Source: an uncultured Porphyromonadaceae bacterium
GTDB taxonomy: Bacteria > Bacteroidota > Bacteroidia > Bacteroidales > Muribaculaceae
Direction: 5' to 3'
Assembly: GCA_947178685.1 (NCBI GenBank)
Contig: CAMWZE010000058.1
Location: 1-8,006 of the forward strand
Length of the DNA stretch: 8,006 nucleotides
A program made the position numbers and the translations under genes. This document shows, piece by piece, positions 1 to 5,275 of this stretch (positions are counted from its first letter, which is position 1; every line of letters begins with the position of its first letter). The notes beneath the pieces were generated by a model. That model was given only the letters and a program-made list of their open reading frames with translations. It was not told the DNA's origin and did not search any database.

Positions 1-427
1 ACAACCTAAGAAGACCATATATCGCCGTTCGCAGAAGGGCCGCATGATAGTTGAGGCCCAGAGAGGCAACCAGCTTGCCTTCGGCTCGTTCGGCATCAAG
101 ACACTTGAGTCTAAATGGATCACCGGCCGTCAGATCGAGGCTGCCCGTGTGGCAGTGACCCGCTACATGCAGCGTCAGGGTCAGATCTGGATACGAATCT
201 TCCCCGACAAACCCATCACCAAGAAGCCAGCCGAGGTGCGTATGGGTAAAGGTAAGGGTAACCCCGAGGGGTTCGTTGCGCCTGTGACTCCGGGACGTAT
301 TCTTATTGAGGTTGAGGGTGTAAGCTATGACATCGCGAAGGAGGCACTCCGTCTCGCTGCTCAGAAGCTTCCGGTAATCACAAAATTTGTGGTGCGCCGC
401 GACTACGATCCCAGCCAGAACGTCTAA
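1..427 (+). CDS. rplP: 50S ribosomal protein uL16 (L16), 5'-truncated
   Basis: uL16 is a large-subunit protein that binds 23S rRNA near the peptidyl-transferase centre and the A-site tRNA, and is added late in assembly. The reading frame is open from base 2, where it reads QPKKTIYRR, so the gene starts upstream of the window; family members begin MLQPKKT, so about two codons are missing. The ATG at 44 is internal and is not the start. Visible family blocks include [15 protein letters not shown], the [10 protein letters not shown] block, a VRMGKGKG loop and the [11 protein letters not shown] block. About 141 residues are visible, and the short C-terminal tail (DPSQNV) brings the protein slightly beyond the E. 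coli length of 136. It is followed by an 83-base gap containing a strong hairpin, then rpmC. Identity is certain; only the 5' end is unseen. Confidence 0.98.
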   Translation, partial: QPKKTIYRRSQKGRMIVEAQRGNQLAFGSFGIKTLESKWITGRQIEAARVAVTRYMQRQGQIWIRIFPDKPITKKPAEVRMGKGKGNPEGFVAPVTPGRILIEVEGVSYDIAKEALRLAAQKLPVITKFVVRRDYDPSQNV

Positions 428-447
428 TAAAATCAGAATTTTCACGT

Positions 448-482
448 TATACTTCAAGGAGGCCATTCCTCCTTGGAGTATA
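448..482 (+). promoter_or_regulatory. Strong intergenic hairpin between rplP and rpmC
   Basis: Bases 448-462 pair with 468-482 as an uninterrupted 15-bp stem. One pair is a G-U wobble (454 with 476), and the loop is five bases (463-467, CCATT). The left arm contains AAGGAGG and the right arm CCTCCTT, so a Shine-Dalgarno-like string is sequestered by an anti-Shine-Dalgarno-like string. No run of T follows (the next bases are TCCTCTGAAATAAG), so this is not a standard intrinsic terminator, and transcription must continue into rpmC 28 bases later. Possible roles are an RNA-processing or stability element, or a binding site for a ribosomal protein that controls the distal genes. The structure is clear in the sequence; the role is inferred and unknown. 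Confidence 0.6.
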
Positions 483-510
483 TCCTCTGAAATAAGATAA
501 ATAAAAAGAA

Positions 511-720
511 ATGAAAAAGGAAGAAATCAAGGAATTAAGCGTTCAGGAACTGAAGGCCGCTATTGAGGCTGCAGAGAAGGCTTATCGTGAATTGAAAGTA
601 GCGCACGCGATATCTCCCGTAGCCGATCCCTCCAAGATCACCAAAGACCGCAGAGAGATCGCACGCATGAAGACTGTGTTGCGCGAGAAGGAGCTTGCAG
701 CTCCGGTAGTAAACAACTGA
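511..720 (+). CDS. rpmC: 50S ribosomal protein uL29 (L29)
   Basis: uL29 is a small, mostly helical protein of the large subunit. It lies by the polypeptide exit tunnel and forms part of the docking platform for trigger factor and SRP with uL23. The 69-residue product is a typical family length. It has the expected two-helix pattern: a helix starting [24 protein letters not shown] (residues 2-25, written here only to mark the extent), then the second helix with the [17 protein letters not shown] core (about 45-61). The start follows an A-rich leader (ATAAAAAGAA) with no Shine-Dalgarno, as is usual in Bacteroidota. It sits between uL16 and uS17, the universal order. Sequence conservation is low in this family, so identity rests on the helical pattern plus position, but together these are decisive. 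Confidence 0.97.
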   Translation: MKKEEIKELSVQELKAAIEAAEKAYRELKVAHAISPVADPSKITKDRREIARMKTVLREKELAAPVVNN

Positions 721-742
721 TCCCAAAAAGTATTTAAGAAAA

Positions 743-1003
743 ATGGAAGAAAAACGTCATTTGAGAAAAGAAAGAATTGGGGTTGTTTCGAGCAACAAGT
801 GTGACAAGACCATCACGGTCGAGATCAAGTGGAAAGAGAAGCACCCGATCTATGGAAAATTTGTCAATAAGACAAAGAAGTATCATGCTCATGATGAGAA
901 CAACGAGTGCTCTATCGGCGATACCGTTCGTCTGATGGAGACCCGCCCATTGAGCAAGACGAAGAGATGGAGACTTGTGGAAATCATTGAAAAAGTTAAG
1001 TAA
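743..1003 (+). CDS. rpsQ: 30S ribosomal protein uS17 (S17)
   Basis: uS17 is a primary 16S rRNA-binding protein with an OB fold, needed early in assembly of the 5' domain of the small subunit. The 86-residue product carries [21 protein letters not shown] (about 8-28), the first strand region. It also carries the family signature [18 protein letters not shown] (59-76), which includes the conserved ETRPLSKTK loop. It ends in a lysine-rich tail. The start lies 22 bases after rpmC in an A-rich leader (TTAAGAAAA), and the stop is only two bases before the rplN start, so the two are probably translationally coupled. Length and signature leave no real alternative. Confidence 0.98.
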   Translation: MEEKRHLRKERIGVVSSNKCDKTITVEIKWKEKHPIYGKFVNKTKKYHAHDENNECSIGDTVRLMETRPLSKTKRWRLVEIIEKVK

Positions 1004-1005
1004 TT

Positions 1006-1371
1006 ATGATACAGACCGAATCACGTCTTACAGTAGCTGACAACAGTGGAGCCAAAGAGGCTCTCTGCATCCACGTGCTCGGCGGCACAGGCCGTCGCTA
1101 CGCATCGGTTGGCGACATCATTGTTGTGACCGTGAAGAGCACGATCCCTTCTTCCGATGTGAAGAAAGGCACAGTGTCAAAGGCTGTGGTAGTTCGTACG
1201 AAGAAAGAGATCCGTCGTCCCGACGGCAGCTATATCCGCTTCGACGACAACGCCTGTGTATTGCTTAACAATGCCGGTGAAATCCGCGGCACCCGTATTT
1301 TCGGCCCCGTTGCCCGTGAGCTCCGTAACACAAACATGAAGATTGTGTCGCTCGCGCCCGAGGTGCTTTAA
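1006..1371 (+). CDS. rplN: 50S ribosomal protein uL14 (L14)
   Basis: uL14 is a beta-barrel protein at the subunit interface. It contacts 16S rRNA through bridges B5 and B8 and is the docking point for the silencing factor RsfS. The 121-residue product starts [18 protein letters not shown], the canonical N-terminus. It contains the L14 signature around residues 60-86, with [10 protein letters not shown] followed by the [15 protein letters not shown] stretch. It ends in a normal C-terminus ([12 protein letters not shown]). E. coli L14 is 122 residues, so the length is normal. It begins two bases after the rpsQ stop with no visible Shine-Dalgarno, which fits coupled translation. In E. coli this gene is the first of the spc operon; here there is no gap or promoter-like element before it, so the S10 and spc clusters appear fused. 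Confidence 0.99.
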   Translation: MIQTESRLTVADNSGAKEALCIHVLGGTGRRYASVGDIIVVTVKSTIPSSDVKKGTVSKAVVVRTKKEIRRPDGSYIRFDDNACVLLNNAGEIRGTRIFGPVARELRNTNMKIVSLAPEVL

Positions 1372-1399
1372 TGTCAAGACTTAAAAATTAAGAAGAAAC

Positions 1400-1720
1400 A
1401 TGGCAAAATTCCATATAAAGAAGGGTGACACGGTTTATGTCAACGCCGGCGACGACAAAGGCAAGACCGGCCGTGTGCTCGAAGTGCAGGTAGCAAAGCA
1501 GCGTGCACTCGTGGAGGGAATCAACATTGTCTCCAAGAGCATGAAGCCCAACGCTAAATATCCTCAGGGAGGTATTGTGAAGATAGAGGCTCCCGTTCAC
1601 ATCTCAAACCTGAATGTGATCGATCCCAAAACAGGTAAACCGACCCGCATCGGCCGTCGCCTCGACGAGGCTGGCAAGAGAGTGCGTTATTCTAAGAAAT
1701 CAGGAGAGGAGATTAAGTAA
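1400..1720 (+). CDS. rplX: 50S ribosomal protein uL24 (L24)
   Basis: uL24 is one of the two assembly initiators of the 50S subunit; it binds the 5' end of 23S rRNA and lies near the tunnel exit. The 106-residue product opens with a KOW motif at about 7-29 ([20 protein letters not shown]), as in all bacterial L24. Further family blocks are the basic stretch [17 protein letters not shown] (44-60) and [12 protein letters not shown] (65-76). The length is normal. The start follows an A-rich leader (TTAAGAAGAAAC). The stop codon shares one base with the start of rplE (TAATG, 1718-1722), a classic arrangement for coupling by ribosome termination and restart. Confidence 0.98.
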   Translation: MAKFHIKKGDTVYVNAGDDKGKTGRVLEVQVAKQRALVEGINIVSKSMKPNAKYPQGGIVKIEAPVHISNLNVIDPKTGKPTRIGRRLDEAGKRVRYSKKSGEEIK

Positions 1721-2268
1721 TGAGCGAAACAACACTTGGTAAAGAATACAAAGAGAGAATAGCTCCCGAACTCATGAAGGAGTTCAACTATTCATCGTCG
1801 ATGCAGGTGCCCCGCCTTGAGAAGATCGTGATCAACCAGGGTCTCGGCGCTGCCACTCAGGACAAGAAACTCATCGAGACAGCGATCAACGAGCTTACAG
1901 CCATCACAGGCCAGAAGGCAGTTCCCACTCTCTCGAAGAAGGATATCTCCAACTTCAAGCTTCGTAAGAAGATGCCTATCGGCGCTATGGTTACTCTCCG
2001 TAGAGAGAAGATGTATGAGTTCCTTGAAAGACTCGTGAAGGTGGCTCTGCCCCGTATCCGTGACTTCAAGGGCATCAACTCCAAGCTTGACGGCCGTGGC
2101 AACTACACACTCGGCATCCAGGAGCAGATCATCTTCCCTGAGATCAATATCGACAATGTACCGAAGCTTCAGGGTATGAACATCACCTTCGTGACTTCAG
2201 CCCCGACAGATGAAGAGGGCTTTGCACTTCTGAAAAAATTCGGTCTTCCCTTCAAACACGAAAAATAA
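1720..2268 (+). CDS. rplE: 50S ribosomal protein uL5 (L5)
   Basis: uL5 carries 5S rRNA into the 50S subunit together with uL18 and contacts the P-site tRNA and bridge B1b in the central protuberance. The 182-residue product has the N-terminal signature [14 protein letters not shown] (30-43). It also has the RNA-binding block [18 protein letters not shown] (77-94), [11 protein letters not shown] (110-120) and the C-terminal [18 protein letters not shown] stretch (125-142). E. coli L5 is 179 residues, so the length is normal. Its start overlaps the rplX stop by one base. In E. coli the uS8 autorepressor site lies at the start of this gene. I see no obvious equivalent hairpin there, and the structured gap before rpsH is a candidate replacement, which is inference. 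Confidence 0.99.
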   Translation: MSETTLGKEYKERIAPELMKEFNYSSSMQVPRLEKIVINQGLGAATQDKKLIETAINELTAITGQKAVPTLSKKDISNFKLRKKMPIGAMVTLRREKMYEFLERLVKVALPRIRDFKGINSKLDGRGNYTLGIQEQIIFPEINIDNVPKLQGMNITFVTSAPTDEEGFALLKKFGLPFKHEK

Positions 2269-2274
2269 TTAGCT

Positions 2275-2577
2275 ATGGCAAAAGAATCAATGAAAGCCCG
2301 CGAGGTGAAGCGCCAGAAGCTGGTTGAGAAATATGCAGAGAAGAAAGCTGCCCTTAAGAAGGCTGCCTTGGCAGATGCAGAAGGCAACATTGACTATGAG
2401 GCACTTACAAAGCTTCAGAAGCTTCCCAAGAATGCTTCAAAGGTGCGTCTTCACAACCGTTGCGTAATCACCGGTCGTCCCAAAGGATTCATGCGTCAGT
2501 TCGGCATTTCCAGAATTCAGTTCCGTGAAATGGCGTCTGCCGGCCTTATTCCGGGTGTAAAGAAAGCAAGCTGGTAA
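2275..2577 (+). CDS. rpsN: 30S ribosomal protein uS14 (S14), zinc-free long form
   Basis: uS14 sits in the head of the 30S subunit near uS3 and uS10 and is a late assembly protein. The 100-residue product is the long form: an N-terminal basic helical extension (1-50), then the core [20 protein letters not shown] (61-80) and the C-terminal IPGVKKASW. The short zinc-binding form has a CxxC...CxxC ribbon; here only one cysteine (Cys63) is present, so no zinc site can form. This matches the C-minus type also found in E. coli. It starts six bases after rplE. It is followed by a 179-base gap, by far the longest in the window, which separates it from rpsH. Confidence 0.98.
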   Translation: MAKESMKAREVKRQKLVEKYAEKKAALKKAALADAEGNIDYEALTKLQKLPKNASKVRLHNRCVITGRPKGFMRQFGISRIQFREMASAGLIPGVKKASW

Positions 2578-2607
2578 CAATAAAACAGGAAACTGTACGT
2601 TATATGA

Positions 2608-2656
2608 ATTGGTGGCCCCTCCGAAACAAATGATTAATTTCGGAGGAGCTTCCAAT
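2608..2656 (+). repeat. Imperfect inverted repeat / hairpin in the rpsN-rpsH gap
   Basis: The inner stem is nine perfect pairs: 2618-2626 (CCTCCGAAA) with 2638-2646 (TTTCGGAGG), with an 11-base loop at 2627-2637. Beyond a C-A mismatch, three more pairs form (2614-2616 with 2648-2650, one of them G-U). Then a T-T mismatch is followed by five pairs (2608-2612 ATTGG with 2652-2656 CCAAT). That is 17 pairs in 19 steps. No T-run follows, so it is not a standard terminator. The loop and 3' flank can instead pair with each other (2629-2635 with 2654-2660, seven perfect pairs), which would open the outer stem. Confidence 0.55.
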
Positions 2657-2666
2657 CATTGTAAAA

Positions 2667-2688
2667 TCCGGGGCCGGAGGGCCGCGGA
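2667..2688 (+). repeat. GC-rich short hairpin in the rpsN-rpsH gap
   Basis: TCCG (2667-2670) pairs with CGGA (2685-2688). After one G-G mismatch, GGCC (2672-2675) pairs with GGCC (2680-2683), leaving a four-base loop GGAG (2676-2679). The loop and its flanks repeat the CGGAGG string found at 2641-2646. The whole segment can therefore pair with the upstream CCCTCCG at 2617-2623 instead of folding on itself. It is followed by ACATGATAAACTG with no T-run, so it is not an intrinsic terminator. Confidence 0.45.
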
Positions 2689-2756
2689 CAACATGATAAA
2701 CTGAGAGATAATTAAATATTGTTCGGAAAATCTGAATCAATTTAACAATCAAAAAA

Positions 2757-3155
2757 ATGACTGATCCAATCGCAGATTATTTGACGAGATTGAGAAACGC
2801 CATCCATGCGGGCCACCGTGTGGTGGAGATTCCCTCTTCAAAAATGAAAAAGGAGATCACCAAAATCCTTTTCGAGCAGGGCTACATCCTCAACTACAAG
2901 TTTGTTGAGGGACCCACTCCTTCGGGCACAATCAAGATCGCCCTCAAGTATGATCCGGTCGACAAGGTGAGCGCTATCAAGAACCTCCACCGTGTGTCGC
3001 GTCCGGGTCTTCGTCAGTATACGGGCTATAAGGATATGCCCCGTGTATTGAACGGACTTGGCATCGCCATTCTGAGCACCAGCCATGGTGTAATGACCAA
3101 CAAAGAGGCCAAAGATCGCAAGATCGGCGGTGAAGTATTATGTTACGTATATTAA
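2757..3155 (+). CDS. rpsH: 30S ribosomal protein uS8 (S8)
   Basis: uS8 is a primary binder of the central domain of 16S rRNA (helices 21 and 25) and, in E. coli, the translational repressor of the spc operon. The 132-residue product has the N-terminal block DPIADYLTRLRNA (3-15). It also has SRPGLRQY (81-88) and the C-terminal RNA-binding block LNGLGIAILSTSHGVMT (98-114), then IGGEVLCYVY at the end. The common STSKG motif reads STSHG here (His110 in place of the usual lysine); the serines that contact RNA are kept. The start follows a run of A after a 179-base structured gap. Eighteen bases separate it from rplF. Identity is certain; whether it acts as a repressor here cannot be told from sequence alone. 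Confidence 0.99.
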   Translation: MTDPIADYLTRLRNAIHAGHRVVEIPSSKMKKEITKILFEQGYILNYKFVEGPTPSGTIKIALKYDPVDKVSAIKNLHRVSRPGLRQYTGYKDMPRVLNGLGIAILSTSHGVMTNKEAKDRKIGGEVLCYVY

Positions 3156-3158
3156 TAG

Positions 3159-3166
3159 AAGGAGGT
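3159..3166 (+). promoter_or_regulatory. Perfect Shine-Dalgarno sequence for rplF
   Basis: AAGGAGGT is fully complementary to the canonical 3' end of 16S rRNA (ACCTCCTT) and lies seven bases before the rplF ATG at 3174, the ideal distance. None of the other starts in the window has a match of this strength; the nearest is AAGGAAG before rplR. Bacteroidota generally initiate without Shine-Dalgarno pairing, so its presence here stands out. Confidence 0.8.
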
Positions 3167-3173
3167 ACTCGAA

Positions 3174-3728
3174 ATGTCAAGAATTGGTAAAGCACCCATT
3201 GAGATACCTGCCGGAGTAACTGTACAGGTAAAAGACAATGTAGTAACTGTGAAGGGTCCCAAGGGAGAGCTCTCACAGGAGATCAATCCTGTTATCACCG
3301 TTGAGCAGGATGGCAATCATCTTCTGATCAAGCGTCCGGACGACGAGCGTCAGAGCCGTGCTATGCATGGTCTTTACCGCGCGTTGATCCACAACATGGT
3401 AGTGGGCGTGTCAGAGGGCTACAAGAAGGAGATGGAACTCGTCGGCGTAGGTTACAGAGCGTCGGCCAACAACAACGTATTGGAACTGTCGTTGGGCTTC
3501 TCTCATGCTATTTATATCAAGCTTCCTAAAGAGGTGAAAGTAGAGGCCAAGACAGAGCGTAACAAGAATCCGCTCATCCTCCTGGAGAGCTCCGACAAGC
3601 AGCTTCTCGGTCAGGTATGCGCAAAGATCCGCTCTCTCCGCAAGCCCGAGCCTTACAAGGGTAAAGGTATTAAGTTTGTGGGCGAGATTATCCGCCGCAA
3701 GAGTGGCAAGTCTGCTAACGCTAAATAA
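3174..3728 (+). CDS. rplF: 50S ribosomal protein uL6 (L6)
   Basis: uL6 is a two-domain 23S rRNA-binding protein at the base of the L7/L12 stalk next to the sarcin-ricin loop, and is needed for late 50S assembly. The 184-residue product begins MSRIGKAPIEIP, the usual N-terminus, followed by the first repeat domain (about 1-82). The second domain (about 83-170) ends in the L6 signature PEPYKGKGI (158-166). The tail is basic (RRKSGKSANAK). E. coli L6 is 177 residues, so the length is normal. The start is fixed by an unusually strong Shine-Dalgarno seven bases upstream. It lies between uS8 and uL18, the standard spc order. Confidence 0.99.
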   Translation: MSRIGKAPIEIPAGVTVQVKDNVVTVKGPKGELSQEINPVITVEQDGNHLLIKRPDDERQSRAMHGLYRALIHNMVVGVSEGYKKEMELVGVGYRASANNNVLELSLGFSHAIYIKLPKEVKVEAKTERNKNPLILLESSDKQLLGQVCAKIRSLRKPEPYKGKGIKFVGEIIRRKSGKSANAK

Positions 3729-3746
3729 TTAAACTAAGGAAGACAA

Positions 3747-4088
3747 ATGATATCCAAGATAGCAAGAAGAAATAAGATCAAGACCCGCATCCGCGGCAAG
3801 ATCTCCGGAACAGCAGAGCGTCCCCGCATGAGTGTGTTCCGCAGCAACAAAGGAATCTATGTACAGCTTATCGACGATCTTGCAGGCCGCACACTTGTAG
3901 CCGCATCATCGAAAGGCCTTGAGGGCGGCACAAAGATAGAGGTTGCTGCCAAGGTAGGCGCAGCGATTGCTAAGAAGGCTATGGAGAATGGCATTACTAC
4001 AGTTGTATTCGACCGTAACGGCTATCTCTTCCACGGCAGAGTAAAATCATTGGCCGATGCAGCACGCGAGGCCGGTCTTAAATTTTAA
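3747..4088 (+). CDS. rplR: 50S ribosomal protein uL18 (L18)
   Basis: uL18 binds 5S rRNA and, with uL5, places it in the central protuberance of the 50S subunit. The 113-residue product has a basic N-terminal arm ([15 protein letters not shown], 7-21). The conserved [20 protein letters not shown] block follows (25-44). The C-terminal [19 protein letters not shown] block (86-104) ends AREAGLKF, the typical bacterial end. The length is close to the E. coli 117. It starts 18 bases after rplF, with a weak AAGGAAG four bases before the ATG. Confidence 0.99.
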   Translation: MISKIARRNKIKTRIRGKISGTAERPRMSVFRSNKGIYVQLIDDLAGRTLVAASSKGLEGGTKIEVAAKVGAAIAKKAMENGITTVVFDRNGYLFHGRVKSLADAAREAGLKF

Positions 4089-4097
4089 GCGAAAATC

Positions 4098-4619
4098 ATG
4101 GCAAAGAGAAATAATAGAGTTAAATCTACAAATGATTTGGAACTGAAAGACCGTCTTGTGGCCATCAACCGTGTGACCAAGGTTACCAAGGGTGGTCGTG
4201 CTTTCAGCTTTGCTGCCATTGTAGTAGTGGGCAATGAAGACGGAATTATCGGCTGGGGCCTCGGCAAAGCCAATGAGGTGACAGCAGCTATCGCCAAGGC
4301 GGTTGAGACTGCCAAGAAGAACCTTATCAAGGTTCCGGTGCACAAAGGCACTATTCCTCACGAGCAGAGCGCTAAATTCGGTGGATCACGCATCTTCCTG
4401 AAGCCTGCAAGCGAGGGTACCGGTGTTAAGGCCGGTGGCGCTATGCGTGCCGTTCTTGAGAGTGTAGGTATCACTGATATCCTTGCAAAGAGCAAGGGTT
4501 CATCCAACCCCCACAACCTTGTAAAGGCAACTATCGCAGCTCTCGATGAGCTCCGTAGCCCGGCGCAGGTGGCTCAGAACCGTGGTGTGGCGGTAGAGAA
4601 AGTGTTCACAGGCAAATAA
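4098..4619 (+). CDS. rpsE: 30S ribosomal protein uS5 (S5)
   Basis: uS5 is a small-subunit protein at the mRNA entry site. It contributes to decoding accuracy and mRNA unwinding, and its N-terminal loop is next to the spectinomycin site. The 173-residue product has the dsRNA-binding-like domain from about residue 18. That domain includes [14 protein letters not shown] (25-38), which contains the spectinomycin-loop region with KGGR intact, then [13 protein letters not shown] (49-61). The C-terminal domain carries [17 protein letters not shown] (88-104), [15 protein letters not shown] and the [11 protein letters not shown] block (135-145). The length is close to the E. coli 167. It starts nine bases after rplR and ends eight bases before rpmD. 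Confidence 0.99.
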   Translation: MAKRNNRVKSTNDLELKDRLVAINRVTKVTKGGRAFSFAAIVVVGNEDGIIGWGLGKANEVTAAIAKAVETAKKNLIKVPVHKGTIPHEQSAKFGGSRIFLKPASEGTGVKAGGAMRAVLESVGITDILAKSKGSSNPHNLVKATIAALDELRSPAQVAQNRGVAVEKVFTGK

Positions 4620-4627
4620 GAAAAGAC

Positions 4628-4807
4628 ATGGCACAGATAGCAATCAAGCAGATCAAAAGCCGCATCAACTGTCCGGCAGTACAGAAGCGTACACTTGATG
4701 CGCTCGGACTTAGAAAGATGAACCACACAGTAGTGATGGAAGACACCCCTTCAATCCGTGGTATGGTAAAGGCCGTTCATCACCTTGTAGAAGTCACAAA
4801 CATTTAA
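4628..4807 (+). CDS. rpmD: 50S ribosomal protein uL30 (L30)
   Basis: uL30 is a small large-subunit protein with a ferredoxin-like fold that binds 23S rRNA domain II. I translated 59 codons from the ATG at 4628 to TAA at 4805-4807: the product begins MAQIAIKQIKSRINCP and contains the family core QKRTLDALGLRKMNH (19-33). The VMEDTPSIRGMVKAVHHLVEV block (36-56) follows. The length is typical (E. coli 59 residues). It lies between uS5 and uL15, its standard position. The start is eight bases after the rpsE stop in an AAAAGAC leader, and the 16-base gap to rplO is A/T-rich with no visible signal. Confidence 0.97.
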   Translation: MAQIAIKQIKSRINCPAVQKRTLDALGLRKMNHTVVMEDTPSIRGMVKAVHHLVEVTNI

Positions 4808-4823
4808 TTGGTTTAGCAAACGC

Positions 4824-5270
4824 ATGGAATTACATAATCTTAAACCTGCCCCCGGCAGCAACAAGAAGAATAAGAGAATCGGCCGTGGCCCGGGTTCCGG
4901 TTACGGTGGCACATCAACACGTGGTCATAAGGGAGCTAAGTCTCGCTCCGGTTATAGCCACAAAGTGGGCTTCGAGGGTGGCCAGATGCCTCTCCAGCGT
5001 AGAGTGCCGAAATTCGGTTTCAAGAATATCAACCGAGTAGAGTACAAGGCTATCAACCTTGATGCACTCGAAGCTCTGGCAACAGCCCAGAACCTCACAA
5101 AGATAACGGTATCCGACCTTCGCGCAGCCGGTCTCGTTCCCAAGAACGTGCAGGTAAAAATCCTCGGTAACGGTTCTTTGAGCCGCGCCATCGAGGTTAG
5201 TGCCGATGCTTTCTCTAAGAAGGCAGAAGAGGCAATCACAGCCGCAGGTGGAACCGTTAGCAAAAACTAA
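4824..5270 (+). CDS. rplO: 50S ribosomal protein uL15 (L15)
   Basis: uL15 is a late-assembling large-subunit protein whose long N-terminal extension threads through 23S rRNA. The 148-residue product starts MELHNLKPAPGSNKKNKRIG. It has the glycine- and arginine-rich extension GRGPGSGYGGTSTRGHKGAK (20-39), then the conserved FEGGQMPLQRRVPKFGF (50-66). The C-terminal globular domain (about 75-148) includes KILGNGSLSRAIEVSADAFS. The length is close to the E. coli 144. It ends five bases before secY, so ribosomes probably pass directly to the translocon gene, the near-universal arrangement. Confidence 0.99.
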   Translation: MELHNLKPAPGSNKKNKRIGRGPGSGYGGTSTRGHKGAKSRSGYSHKVGFEGGQMPLQRRVPKFGFKNINRVEYKAINLDALEALATAQNLTKITVSDLRAAGLVPKNVQVKILGNGSLSRAIEVSADAFSKKAEEAITAAGGTVSKN

Positions 5271-5275
5271 TAAAA

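Larger units (their letters stand above)
2578..2756 (+). promoter_or_regulatory. Structured 179-base gap between rpsN and rpsH (possible mRNA control region)
   Basis: This gap holds no conserved gene. It contains an imperfect hairpin (2608-2656), a GC-rich hairpin (2667-2688) and several pairings that exclude one another. The 3' part (2689-2756) is A/T-rich and unstructured up to the rpsH start, which follows a run of A. No TAnnTTTG -7 box was found, and neither hairpin is followed by a T-run, so neither a clear promoter nor an intrinsic terminator is supported. Two tiny overlapping ORFs lie inside it (2604-2633 and 2630-2704). Its position inside an otherwise tightly packed operon and just before the uS8 gene, whose product autoregulates spc in E. 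coli, suggests post-transcriptional control. That role is inference. Confidence 0.45.

Noticed and set aside
44..46. ATG at 44 as the start of rplP
   Set aside because: The frame is open to the window edge and upstream codons encode the conserved QPKKT...YRR N-terminus of uL16, so this Met is internal.
466..501. A tiny ORF starting at ATT inside the rplP-rpmC hairpin, positioned after AAGGAGG
   Set aside because: The start would be only a few bases from the Shine-Dalgarno string and inside the stem; there is no ATG, and the 11-codon product has no features.
2437..2655. A 72-codon minus-strand frame covering the end of rpsN and the gap
   Set aside because: It is mostly a shadow of rpsN, with no recognisable motif and no upstream signal.
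2608..2688. The two rpsN-rpsH hairpins as intrinsic terminators
   Set aside because: Neither is followed by a run of T, and the essential downstream genes have no visible promoter of their own in the gap.
2711..2732. TAAATATTGTTCGG as a promoter before rpsH
   Set aside because: It does not fit TAnnTTTG without shifting or mismatching the essential TTTG, and no -33 TTG lies at the right distance.
3671..3678. TAAGTTTG, a promoter-box match near the end of rplF
   Set aside because: It encodes the conserved Lys-Phe-Val of the L6 signature region, with no -33 element and no following A/T-rich start region.
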